Source of the DNA: Gemmatimonadota bacterium
GTDB lineage: Bacteria; Gemmatimonadota; Gemmatimonadetes; Gemmatimonadales; Gemmatimonadaceae
Direction of reading: 5' to 3'
Assembly: GCA_023249375.1 (NCBI GenBank)
Contig: JAHFCT010000034.1
Coordinates: 1-34,002 of the forward strand
Length of the DNA stretch: 34,002 nucleotides
Position numbers and translations under genes: made by a program
In this document: positions 17,464-25,251 of the stretch, piece after piece
How the letters are laid out: each line of letters starts with the position of its first letter
How positions within the stretch are numbered: position 1 is the stretch's first letter
Notes under the pieces: generated by a model
Told to the model about the DNA's origin: nothing
Database searches by the model: none
What the model saw: only the letters and a program-made list of their open reading frames with translations

Positions 17464-20430
17464 TCAGAAGCCGAGGTTGAGGCCGCCCGTGAACGTGCGC
17501 GAGAGCGGGTACAGGTTGTTGTCGATGCCATTGATGCCGGCCATCGGGTCAACGCCGCTGTACTTCGTGCTCGTGAACACGTTCTGGATGGCGCCGTACA
17601 GACGCAGCGACTTGAACTGCGCCAGATTTTTGAAAGTGTATCCGATGCTGACGTTGTCGAGGCGGAAGAAGCCGGCCTTCTCGACGTACAGGTCGGAGAA
17701 ATACTGCGTGTTGACGAAGCCGTACTTGAGCACCGACGCGTGCAGATTGGACGGCGCCTGCGTGCCCTTGAGCGACCGGTAGGTGCCGTTGGCCGACGCC
17801 ACGTTGTTGTAGACGTAGTTGCCCAGGTACATGCGGGCCGTCGCCGACGCGTCCCAATTCTTGTAGCTCACGCTGGACGTGTGACCAAGCATCCAGTTCG
17901 GCGCCGGGTTATGGAACGGCACCTTGTCGTCCTGCGTGATCGCGCCGTCCTTGTTGATGTCTTCGTACATCGCCAGGTCCGGCTTGTCGCCCGTCACCGG
18001 CTTGCCATCAGCACCGGTCTTGTGGCGGAAGACGAGGAACGAGTTGATCGGGTAGCCCGGCTGCAGCACCTGAATGGTGTTGCCGACGCCGCCCTGAATG
18101 CCGCCGACGAGAATCTTGTCGGTGCCCGAGCCGCTCACCGAGACGATCTTGTTGGCGTTGTGCGAGGCGGAGAACGTCGCGTCCCAGCGCCACGGTGACT
18201 TGCGGCCCTCGAGGATCACGGCGCTGATGCCCATCTCGATGCCCTTGTTCTGCATGCTGCCGATGTTCGTCGTGACGTAGTTCGACAGGTTCGTGCCCGC
18301 CGCCACCGGCACCGTGAAGATCAGGTCCTTGGTGGTCTTGCTGTAGACGTCGACCGTGCCCGTGATGCGATTGTTGTACAGGCCGAAGTCGATGCCGAGG
18401 TTCGACGACGCCGTGGACTCCCACTTGATGTTCGGGTCCACCGCGCTCGGGCGAATGGTGCTGATATAGTTATTGCCGAACTGATACTGCGCCTTCGAGT
18501 CGCCGATGGTGTACGTCGACAGGAAGAGGTAGTTGCCGAACGACTGGTTGCCGTTGACGCCCCACGAGGCGCGGACCTTGAGGTCCGACAGTTCCTTGAA
18601 CCGCTGCATGAACGGCTCGTCGATGACGCGCCAAGCGGCGGCCAGCGACGGGAAGATGCCCCACTGATTGCCGGCGCCGAAGCGCGACGAGCCGTCGCGG
18701 CGCACGCTGGCCGTCAGCAGGTACTTGTCACGGAAGCCGTAGTTGGCGCGGCCGAACCACGAAATCAACTTGGCCTCGTCCACCGTCAGGTAGCTCTGCT
18801 GCACCTTGGCCCCGGGGACGCCGTCGACGCCCAGCAGGTTGGTCGAGAGACCTTCGGCGTAGAACGACGGATAGTCGCCGCGCGAGTCTTCGTAGGTGTA
18901 GCCGCCCGTCACGTCAAACGTGCTCGAGATGTCGGCCATCTTCCGCGTGTATGTGCCGAACGCTTCGATGACGGTATTGCTCTGGCGCGGGTTGTCCTTG
19001 TCGAAGCGGCCACCCCGCCCCTGCTCGATCTCGTACTGCGCCGTGCTCGGCGAGAACGAAACGCGCGAGGACTGCGTGAAGTCGTAGCCCGTGCGCAGCG
19101 TGGCGGTGAGCCCCTCGAGCCACGGCGTGTTGTACTTGGCTTCGACGTTGCCGATGCTGCGATAGACCGTGCCCTTCGATGCGATGAGGTCGTAGTCCGA
19201 CAGCGGGTTGTTGGTGCCAAGCCAGTCGGCCCACTGGAAGTACGTGCCGTCCGCATTGCGGATGGGCTGCGTCGGCGCCATGGACGTCGCCGCGCCGATG
19301 CCGCCGGCCGGGTAGTTGTCGTCGGCCTTGCTGCCCTTGATGTTCGCGCGCAGTTCAAGGCGGTCATCGAGCAGCAGGTCGTTGTAGGTAAGGCCCATCG
19401 AACTGCGGCGCGTGCTGGTGCCGAGCACGATGCCGTTCTGGTCGAGGCTGCCGACCGACAGGCGATACCGCATGTCTTCCTTGCCGCCCGAGATCGACAG
19501 GTTCTGCTCGGCGCCGCTGGCCAGGCGCGTCATCGCGTCCACCCAGTCGGTGCTGGCGTTGCCCAGCTTGGAGAGATTCTCCGGCGCGTAGTTGGTCACC
19601 GCGGTACGGAACTGCGACGCGTTCAGGACGTCGGGCTTCTTGACGATGCGCGACGACGAGAGGTTGCTGGAGAAGTTGACCTGCGCCGCGCCGGCGGCGC
19701 CGCTCTTGGTCGTGATGAGCACGACGCCGTTGGCGCCGCGCGAGCCGTAGATCGCCGTGGCCGACGCGTCCTTGAGGACGGTCATGCTGGCGATGTCGGC
19801 CGGGTTCAGGAAGTTCAGCGGGTTGCGGCCGGAGGAGACGCCGCCGCCCACGGAAATCGGCACGCCGTCGATGACGAACAGCGGCTCGTTGCTGGCGTTC
19901 ACCGACGTGCCGCCGCGGATGCGCAGCGAGATGCCGGCGCCCGGCTCGTTGCTCTCGACGACCTGCACACCGGGCACCTTGGCCTGGATGAGCTGCTGCG
20001 GCGAGACGATGCGGCCGAGGTTGAAGGACTTCTCCTTCACGGTCTCGACCATGCCGGTGCGATCACGCACATCCTTGACGCCGCCGTAACCGGTGATGAC
20101 GACGCCGCTGATCTGCGCGGCAGCCGACTTCAGGTTGAGATCGACCGTCACGGTGGCGCCCGCTGCCACGGTCACTCGCGCCGAGTCCGGCGAGTACCCG
20201 ATGCGCTTGGCGCGAACCAGGAAGGAACCCGGCTCCGCGGCGATCGTGAAACGGCCGTCTTCGCGGGTGATGGCGCCGCGCTTCGTGCCGACGATCGTGA
20301 CTTCAGAGCCGAAGATCGGGCCCGAGCCATCACTCGCACGCACCGTGCCGGTAATACGGGAACTCTGCGCGAGCGCCGGTTCGCTCACGCAAAGGGCTGC
20401 GAACAGAGCCACAACTCCGGTTCGCCACAT
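17464..20430 (-). CDS. susC: SusC/RagA-family TonB-dependent transporter
   Basis: A 988-residue outer-membrane transporter importing oligosaccharides with TonB energy. Signal peptide residues 1-22 (MWRTGVVALFAALCVSEPAL, cut near AQ). Residues about 25-105 are the carboxypeptidase-regulatory-like domain (ITGTVRASDGSGPIFGSEVT). The SusC signature VVITGYGGVKD and the plug follow (RIRGGTSVNASNEPLFVIDG, then TVLKDASATAIYGSRGANG). The 22-strand barrel ends in a terminal Phe (GGLNLGF). The ATG at 20430 has AGGAG eight bases upstream; the longer upstream frame has no signal peptide. It is first in the operon. No ECF sigma/anti-sigma pair, SusR-like regulator or hybrid two-component system is in the window, so regulation is not visible. 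Confidence 0.96.
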   Translation of the reverse strand: MWRTGVVALFAALCVSEPALAQSSRITGTVRASDGSGPIFGSEVTIVGTKRGAITREDGRFTIAAEPGSFLVRAKRIGYSPDSARVTVAAGATVTVDLNLKSAAAQISGVVITGYGGVKDVRDRTGMVETVKEKSFNLGRIVSPQQLIQAKVPGVQVVESNEPGAGISLRIRGGTSVNASNEPLFVIDGVPISVGGGVSSGRNPLNFLNPADIASMTVLKDASATAIYGSRGANGVVLITTKSGAAGAAQVNFSSNLSSSRIVKKPDVLNASQFRTAVTNYAPENLSKLGNASTDWVDAMTRLASGAEQNLSISGGKEDMRYRLSVGSLDQNGIVLGTSTRRSSMGLTYNDLLLDDRLELRANIKGSKADDNYPAGGIGAATSMAPTQPIRNADGTYFQWADWLGTNNPLSDYDLIASKGTVYRSIGNVEAKYNTPWLEGLTATLRTGYDFTQSSRVSFSPSTAQYEIEQGRGGRFDKDNPRQSNTVIEAFGTYTRKMADISSTFDVTGGYTYEDSRGDYPSFYAEGLSTNLLGVDGVPGAKVQQSYLTVDEAKLISWFGRANYGFRDKYLLTASVRRDGSSRFGAGNQWGIFPSLAAAWRVIDEPFMQRFKELSDLKVRASWGVNGNQSFGNYLFLSTYTIGDSKAQYQFGNNYISTIRPSAVDPNIKWESTASSNLGIDFGLYNNRITGTVDVYSKTTKDLIFTVPVAAGTNLSNYVTTNIGSMQNKGIEMGISAVILEGRKSPWRWDATFSASHNANKIVSVSGSGTDKILVGGIQGGVGNTIQVLQPGYPINSFLVFRHKTGADGKPVTGDKPDLAMYEDINKDGAITQDDKVPFHNPAPNWMLGHTSSVSYKNWDASATARMYLGNYVYNNVASANGTYRSLKGTQAPSNLHASVLKYGFVNTQYFSDLYVEKAGFFRLDNVSIGYTFKNLAQFKSLRLYGAIQNVFTSTKYSGVDPMAGINGIDNNLYPLSRTFTGGLNLGF

Positions 20431-20516
20431 GTGCTCACTCCTGGGATGGTAGGAAAGTTCGGATTCCACCAACCACTTCGTTGCGGATCGGCCAGCGATG
20501 CACGCGCACACTCGGC

Positions 20517-20545
20517 GATCTATAGTGGCTGGAAGGTCCCTTCAA
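20517..20545 (-). promoter_or_regulatory. Weak candidate promoter for the susC operon
   Basis: On the minus strand TTGAAG (20545-20540) is followed by TATAGA (20524-20519) at 15 bases or TAGATC (20522-20517) at 17 bases. It lies about 90 bases before the susC start, in the only stretch with AT-rich hexamers. Neither spacing/sequence combination is fully convincing. Confidence 0.3.
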
Positions 20546-20906
20546 AACTGCAACGATGCCCGCGGGATCACCAGCGCTCTAACCCGTTGGCTAGTCTTGA
20601 CAAATAGCACCGCAACAGTGGGCGAAACAGGGCTTGAAACGTGTCGTCCGGACGGACCGGACTGAGGTGCGAACCCACGCCCTTACAGAATACCCCGTAA
20701 GGGTGCGGAGACGTCACACTCGCCGAGTGCAATTGCGAGCCGGTTTCGATGCTCCGCCTCGGGCAAGATGGCTGGTCAACAGCGGCGATTCCGGGACGAG
20801 GAGGCGCCGACAGACCGAGATCCGATGCCTCCCCGTAGCGCCAGCCCACCGCACAGGTGATTTTTCGTCACCTCACGGCGTCAGTCGGCGTGGCACGGCG
20901 TGATGA
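20546..20906. other. Intergenic region without a supported gene, between susC and tRNA-Ser
   Basis: Between the susC promoter region and the tRNA I see no ribosome site with a convincing coding frame. A minus-strand frame of 93 residues (20568-20849) is Pro/Arg/Ser-rich, lacks family signatures and is probably spurious. Small dyads are present: the palindrome CGTCCGGACG at 20645-20654, and CCCTTAC/GTAAGGG arms at 20680-20686 and 20697-20703. A lone TTGACA (20597-20602, plus strand) has no matching -10. The tRNA promoter is not evident. Confidence 0.5.
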
Positions 20907-20993
20907 GGGCAGGTGGCAGAGCGGTTTAATGCTCCGGTCTTGAAAACCGGCGTTCCTGCAAGGGAACCGGGGGTTCGAATCCCTCCCTGCCCG
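20907..20993 (+). tRNA. tRNA-Ser (anticodon UGA)
   Basis: An 87-base tRNA with acceptor stem GGGCAGG/CCTGCCC and discriminator G. The anticodon stem CCGGT/ACCGG encloses the loop CTTGAAA, so the anticodon is TGA (reads UCA and related Ser codons). The long variable arm (TTCC...GGAA) is diagnostic of class II serine tRNAs, and the T-loop is TTCGAAT. The 3' CCA is not encoded. Confidence 0.96.
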
Positions 20994-20995
20994 TT

Positions 20996-21027
20996 CGGCG
21001 TCGCACCAGGCATCGCCGGGTGCGCCG
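20996..21027. terminator. Hairpin between tRNA-Ser and the convergent amidohydrolase gene
   Basis: CGGCG-TC-CACC type left arm (20996-21007, two-base bulge) pairs with GGGTGCGCCG (21018-21027). It lies directly after the tRNA and just before the end of the convergent minus-strand gene, fitting a shared terminator. No T tract follows, so support is moderate. Confidence 0.4.
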
Positions 21028-21036
21028 TGGCGATCG

Positions 21037-21930
21037 CTATGCGCCTCGCTCCCGGTCAGCGTTGGGCGCCGCCTTCGCGCCGAAAGCGGCCATCGCACCG
21101 GCCACGAGCTGCACCGAAAGCGATCGCAGGTTGCGCCCGAGAAGCTCCGCCCCTGCGCGCAGCTTCACTTCGGGTTCGTCCAAGTAGAGCCCGCGGCTGA
21201 TCTCCACCTGAACGCTGTGTACGCCCAGCGCCGGCCGGCCGACGCGCTGCACGATGCTGCCGCCGAGGTAGGGGTAGTTCACGCTCACCGTGTAGCCCAT
21301 CGCTTGCAGTGAATCCACAATCAGCGACGTCAGCGCCGGGGACGTCGTGCCGCCGTTGCGGTCGGATACGACGAAATCGGCCCGCAGTGCACCGGCCCCG
21401 TCCGGGGTCATGGCGTTGCCACGCGATTTCATGGAGTGCCAGTTGACGTGCCAGACGCCGCCATGCGCCTCCCTCGCCTCGCGCAAGAGCGCATCCAGCG
21501 CGCGCTGATACGGGGCGTAGATCGTGTCGATGCGGCGCTGCACTTCGGCCACGGACAGCGGCGCATCGTAGATGACGACGCCAGGGACGACGAAGCGCCG
21601 GATGAGCCCAAGCCCGCGGCGCGACTTCTCGGTGGGGTTGAGCGGCGCGGGCCACGGCCCGTCGAGCAACGCCTCGTCGATGTCATCCGGCGGACGGTTG
21701 AGATCGATGTAGCTGCGTGGATACGCCGCCGTCAGGAGGGCAATGCCGAGCGACGGCGCGTGCGACAGCAACTCGTCGACGTACGCGTCCTCCGCCCAGC
21801 GCAACTCGAGCGGTGACGCCGCGGTGACGAAGTCCGCCGGGTAGTGGCGTCCGCTGTGCGGCGAGTCGAAGACCACGGGGCCCGCGCGCTCAGGGCGCGC
21901 GACCGTGAATGGCGCGACGGGCGCCGTCAT
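21037..21930 (-). CDS. N-formylglutamate amidohydrolase family enzyme
   Basis: A 297-residue FGase/HutG-family protein; the reference reaction is hydrolysis of N-formylglutamate to formate and glutamate, the last step of one histidine-degradation route. Family blocks: VVFDSPHSGRHYPADF with the metal-ligand His, RSYIDLNRPPDDID, the central VWHVNWHSMKSRG with further ligand His residues, and HSVQVEISRGLYLDE with a conserved Glu. No signal peptide. I use the ATG at 21930, 17 residues before the first conserved block. A GTG at 21984 overlapping the transporter stop (ATGTGA) is an equally possible start and would mean translational coupling. No other hut genes are present, so histidine catabolism is not certain; other N-acyl amino acids are possible substrates. 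Confidence 0.88.
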   Translation of the reverse strand: MTAPVAPFTVARPERAGPVVFDSPHSGRHYPADFVTAASPLELRWAEDAYVDELLSHAPSLGIALLTAAYPRSYIDLNRPPDDIDEALLDGPWPAPLNPTEKSRRGLGLIRRFVVPGVVIYDAPLSVAEVQRRIDTIYAPYQRALDALLREAREAHGGVWHVNWHSMKSRGNAMTPDGAGALRADFVVSDRNGGTTSPALTSLIVDSLQAMGYTVSVNYPYLGGSIVQRVGRPALGVHSVQVEISRGLYLDEPEVKLRAGAELLGRNLRSLSVQLVAGAMAAFGAKAAPNADRERGA

Positions 21931-21980
21931 GCGCGTGATTCCCGCGGTGCCGCGTTCGTGCGGTGAGAGATTTGGTTCAT

Positions 21981-23402
21981 TCACATCCCGATCGCGGTCG
22001 CCACGAAGAGCGCGCCGAGGCAGAGCACGAGGAGAATAGCCGCGAGCGGCAGGATGAAGCGCAGCCAATCGCCGTAGTTCACCTTCCCCGCCGCCAGATA
22101 CGCCAGCAGCATGCCCGATGTCGGCGTCACGGTGTTCATCAGGCCGTTGCCGAACAAGAACGCCTGCACCGTCACCTGGCCGCTGACGCCGGCGAGCTGC
22201 CCGATCGGACCGAGAATGGGCATCGTCACCGCGGCCTTGCCCGACGTCGACGGAATGAGCACGTCAATGATGAGTTGGATGCCCATCATCAACTGGCCGA
22301 CGATGGCGGGCGGCTTGCCCGCCACGACGCTCGACAGCGACGCGATGATCGAATCGAGGACGAGGCTGTCCTTGAGCACGATCTCCACGGCCGAGGCGAG
22401 TCCAACCAGCACGGCGGCGAGCAGCATCGACTGCATGCCGCGCAGGAAGGCCTGCGCCGCGGTGCGCGAGTCGAGCCCGCCCACGACGCTGAGCGCGAGC
22501 GCCAGCGCCACGAACATCGACGCCAGCTCGGGGTTGCCCCACTCCATCCGCTGCACACCGACAATCATCGCGGCCACCGCGCCGAGCAGCACACCGAGCA
22601 TCGCGATGTGTCGCGCGCCGAGCGGCGGCGCGTCCGCGTGTGCTTCGGCGCCGGCCACGGTGCGCAGCGACGGTGCGCGCCGCAGCAGATACCAGATGCC
22701 GATGGGCAGAAAGAGCACGAACGTGACCGCGCGGAATCCCGCGCCGGAGAACACCGGGACGCCGACAATGGGCTGCGCGACGACGAGCGCGAGCGGATTC
22801 GTCACCGACGTCAGGTAGCCGATCTTGGCGGCAATCGTCACGATCGCAACACCGAAGAGTTCGTTGTACCCCAGCCGGCGCGCGAGCAGCACCATCATCG
22901 GGATGAGCACGAGGTACTCGGAAATCAGCCCGAGAAAGGTGCTGCCGCAGGCGATGACGATCATCAGCGCAGGGACAACGATCCTGGCGTTGCCGCCGGT
23001 CGCGCTGACCAGACGGTCAATGCCCGCGGTGAGCGCGCCCGTTTGATCGAGAATGCCGAACATCCCGCCGATGAAGAGGATCATCATGATGAGGGGCGCG
23101 GCCTTCACCATGCCGGCGGGAATCGACGAGATGATCTGCACGGGGCTTGCCGCGTACGCCAACGCGGGCGTGCTCTTCTGCGGCACAATGAGCGCCGCGC
23201 CGAGGTCCTTGGGGATCTGCTTGTAGGTGCCGGGAACGACAAGTCCGGCCTTGTTGCGCTCGAACGTTCCCGAGGGCACGACGTAGGTCAGCGCGACCGC
23301 GCCGGTGATGATGAGCAGCATCATGACGAGCGCGTGCGGCATCCGGCGCTTTCCGGCAGGGGCAACCGCGGCAGATGCGGAGCTCTCGGCGGCGTGCGGC
23401 AT
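21981..23402 (-). CDS. YfcC-family membrane carrier (DcuC/ArcD-like)
   Basis: A 473-residue polytopic inner-membrane transporter of the YfcC / C4-dicarboxylate anaerobic carrier-like family, with about 12 hydrophobic segments. Recognisable blocks are TYVVPSGTFER in the first periplasmic loop, PLIMMILFIGGMFGILDQTGAL, ACGSTFLGLISEYLVLIPMM, TSVTNPLALVVAQ and the conserved IPSTSGKAAVTMPILGPIG with its ProSerThrSerGly re-entrant-like motif, then TVTPTSGMLLAYLAAG. Family members are predicted to move amino acids or dicarboxylates, few with tested substrates. The ATG at 23402 has GCGAGG before it. It is directly upstream of the N-formylglutamate amidohydrolase, with touching frames, which suggests that it imports that enzyme's substrate or exports a product (inference). 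Confidence 0.88.
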   Translation of the reverse strand: MPHAAESSASAAVAPAGKRRMPHALVMMLLIITGAVALTYVVPSGTFERNKAGLVVPGTYKQIPKDLGAALIVPQKSTPALAYAASPVQIISSIPAGMVKAAPLIMMILFIGGMFGILDQTGALTAGIDRLVSATGGNARIVVPALMIVIACGSTFLGLISEYLVLIPMMVLLARRLGYNELFGVAIVTIAAKIGYLTSVTNPLALVVAQPIVGVPVFSGAGFRAVTFVLFLPIGIWYLLRRAPSLRTVAGAEAHADAPPLGARHIAMLGVLLGAVAAMIVGVQRMEWGNPELASMFVALALALSVVGGLDSRTAAQAFLRGMQSMLLAAVLVGLASAVEIVLKDSLVLDSIIASLSSVVAGKPPAIVGQLMMGIQLIIDVLIPSTSGKAAVTMPILGPIGQLAGVSGQVTVQAFLFGNGLMNTVTPTSGMLLAYLAAGKVNYGDWLRFILPLAAILLVLCLGALFVATAIGM

Positions 23403-23534
23403 GAATCCTCGCGGCGTGAATGGCCAACGATGCCCCTGCGCGCGCCGGAAGGTCAAGCGACGCCCAACGGAGCGAGCCATCGCCGCGTTTTCTGAACGCC
23501 GGCTCCCCGACACCTCAAGATCAGGGTTTATCGC

Positions 23535-24779
23535 ATGCCCTTCTCGTCACGCACCGCTCGCCGATGGATGGCCGTCGGCGTCGTTGTCACTGCAGGTTGC
23601 GCCAGTCTCACCCAGAAAGCGCCCTCGACGGGCACGCAACCGGCAACCGCGCCGGCTCCCTCGCGAGGCGCTGCGCCAGCGGCCGCGCCGGCCGCGGCGG
23701 CGGCGCCTGGCGAGCGTGTCGCGCGCCCCGGTGGCGGCTTCGGCCGCGGTTTTCAGGGGACGATGGACAGCACGCGCGCCCGACAGCTCTACGTGAGCAA
23801 CGATCCCAAGGACCTGCCGCGCGCCAACTTCGATGCGCAGGTGAAGGCGAAGGCGGTGACCGACAGCATCTATGCGGCGCGTTTTGCGGGCGTCGCCGAG
23901 TTCCGGAAGGTGACGTACAAGAGCACCGCCGACGGGATGGAGATTCCAGCGTACCTGTTCGCGCCGCTGAACAAGCGCGGCCCCAAGGGACACGCCGCGA
24001 TGGTGTGGGTGCACGGCGGCGTGCACGGCGACTGGACGCAGAGCATGCTGCCGTTCGTCAAGGAGGCGGTGGATCGCGGCTACGTGATCATCACGCCCGA
24101 CTACCGCGGCAGCACGGGCCACGGTGAAACGCACTACATGGCCATCGACTACGGCGGCAACGAAGTCATCGACGCGCTCTCGGCGCTCGATTTCCTCAAG
24201 ACGCTGCCGTACGTGGACATGGATCGCGTGGGGATGATGGGCTGGAGCCACGGCGGCTTCATTACCGCACTGAACGCAATGAAGCCGGGGACGCCGCTCA
24301 AGGCGGCCGCGGCGATAGTGCCGGTGACGAACCTGATCTTCCGGCTTTCGTATAAGGGGCCGAGCTACCAGCGCGACTACTCGCCGGAAGGGACCATTCG
24401 CGGGCTGCCGTTCGAAAAGCCCGACGAATACGTGAAGCGCTCGCCGCTGTATCACGTGGAGGACCTGACGATCCCCATCCTCGTGCACGTCGCGACCAAC
24501 GACCAGGACGTCAACTACGTCGAGGATCAGCAATTGGTGTGGAAGCTGCGCGCGCTAAAGCCGGAGCTGTCAGAGACAAAGGTCTATGTCGACCCGTCGC
24601 CGTGGGGTTCCTCGGTTGGGCACGCGTTCAGCCGTCGCGTTGACCCCGTGACGCTGGAGCGCGTCGATTCGCCGGCGCAGATCGACAGCTGGAGCCGTAC
24701 GTGGACGTTCTTCGACTGGAATTTGCGCCCGTACGAGGATCACTCGAAGCCGCTGCCGCCGGTGCGGGTGGCACCGTAG
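23535..24779 (+). CDS. S9-family (prolyl oligopeptidase-like) serine peptidase, lipoprotein
   Basis: A 414-residue alpha/beta-hydrolase peptidase of family S9. The N-terminus has a lipoprotein signal (WMAVGVVVTAGC, Cys22) and an Ala/Pro-rich linker to about residue 65. The catalytic domain has oxyanion-region VWVHGGVHGDW, the PDYRGSTGHGETHY block, nucleophile S238 in MMGWSHGGFITAL, candidate Asp D323 in VHVATNDQDVNYVED and His363 in SVGHAFSRR. It lacks the seven-bladed propeller of full-length prolyl oligopeptidases, so it resembles compact dipeptidyl/acylaminoacyl peptidases. The start is 132 bases from the divergent transporter gene. Probably surface- or periplasm-facing peptide degradation; specificity unknown. 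Confidence 0.9.
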   Translation: MPFSSRTARRWMAVGVVVTAGCASLTQKAPSTGTQPATAPAPSRGAAPAAAPAAAAAPGERVARPGGGFGRGFQGTMDSTRARQLYVSNDPKDLPRANFDAQVKAKAVTDSIYAARFAGVAEFRKVTYKSTADGMEIPAYLFAPLNKRGPKGHAAMVWVHGGVHGDWTQSMLPFVKEAVDRGYVIITPDYRGSTGHGETHYMAIDYGGNEVIDALSALDFLKTLPYVDMDRVGMMGWSHGGFITALNAMKPGTPLKAAAAIVPVTNLIFRLSYKGPSYQRDYSPEGTIRGLPFEKPDEYVKRSPLYHVEDLTIPILVHVATNDQDVNYVEDQQLVWKLRALKPELSETKVYVDPSPWGSSVGHAFSRRVDPVTLERVDSPAQIDSWSRTWTFFDWNLRPYEDHSKPLPPVRVAP

Positions 24780-24783
24780 CGGC

Positions 24784-24913
24784 TTGAGGACAGGGATCAC
24801 GGATTTCGATTGCGGATGAGGATTGCGGAACTGGATCGCGAGTGGCTGGGGAGTATCGCGATCTCAGTCCGGAGTCGAAATCCAAACTCGGAATCCGTGA
24901 TCCGTGTCCTCAA
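24784..24913. repeat. Long imperfect palindrome, dispersed repeat family
   Basis: Arms 24784-24841 and 24856-24913 are reverse complements over 58 bases without gaps at about three-quarters identity. The best-kept parts are TTGAGGACA, GGATCACGGATT and GATCGCGA. The 14-base centre is the loop. It starts five bases after the S9 peptidase stop and ends before tRNA-Ser. One arm recurs at 12087-12151. It could act as a transcript-end hairpin, but its size and dispersion argue for a repeat element. Confidence 0.75.
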
Positions 24914-24991
24914 TCGCCGTGACCGCGCACGGCACCTTTACAGCCCCTTCTCCGCCGGGCATCTTTCTTCGCCTGCGCACCAAGTGCGCGA

Positions 24992-25082
24992 GGAGATGTG
25001 GCCGAGAGGCTGAAGGCAACGGTTTGCTAAACCGTCATACGGGCTTAAACCTGTATCGAGGGTTCGAATCCCTCCGTCTCCG
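24992..25082 (+). tRNA. tRNA-Ser (anticodon GCU)
   Basis: A 91-base class II tRNA with acceptor stem GGAGATG/CGTCTCC (one T-G pair) and discriminator G. The anticodon stem ACGGT/ACCGT encloses loop TTGCTAA, giving anticodon GCT for AGC/AGU codons. The long variable arm (ATACGGGCTTAAACCTGTAT) and T-loop TTCGAAT are standard. CCA is not encoded. Confidence 0.96.
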
Positions 25083-25083
25083 T

Positions 25084-25120
25084 AACGCGGGTTCGCCGTC
25101 CAGTACGGCGGACCCGCGTT
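25084..25120 (+). terminator. Intrinsic terminator after tRNA-Ser(GCU)
   Basis: AACGCGGGTTCGCCGT (25084-25099) pairs with ACGGCGGACCCGCGTT (25105-25120) over 16 positions with one T-G wobble, around the loop CCAGT. A short T run (TTT) closes it. It follows the tRNA end by one base and lies about 130 bases before gltX, so gltX probably has its own promoter. Confidence 0.8.
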
Positions 25121-25251
25121 TGCCGTCGGTACCCGGGGGGCATCTCGCGCGGCGCCGCGAACGCCTATCTTCCAGCGCTTGTCCCTCGCCGTCGGCCGAA
25201 CGCTGCGTTCAGCCTGCCGCTCGTCGTCCTTCGTCTTCCCACCGCCGTCAC

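Noticed and set aside
20568-20849. Small minus-strand frame (93 residues) in the susC/tRNA gap
   Set aside because: No ribosome site, no family pattern, low-quality composition; kept only as part of the intergenic description.
21963-23495. 510-residue plus-strand frame opposite the YfcC transporter
   Set aside because: Composition (Arg, His, Asp, Glu runs) is that of an antisense frame; the minus-strand frame encodes a clear polytopic transporter.
24904-25251. Upstream in-frame extension of gltX
   Set aside because: It would translate through tRNA-Ser(GCU) and its terminator; the HIGH region fits the GTG at 25252.
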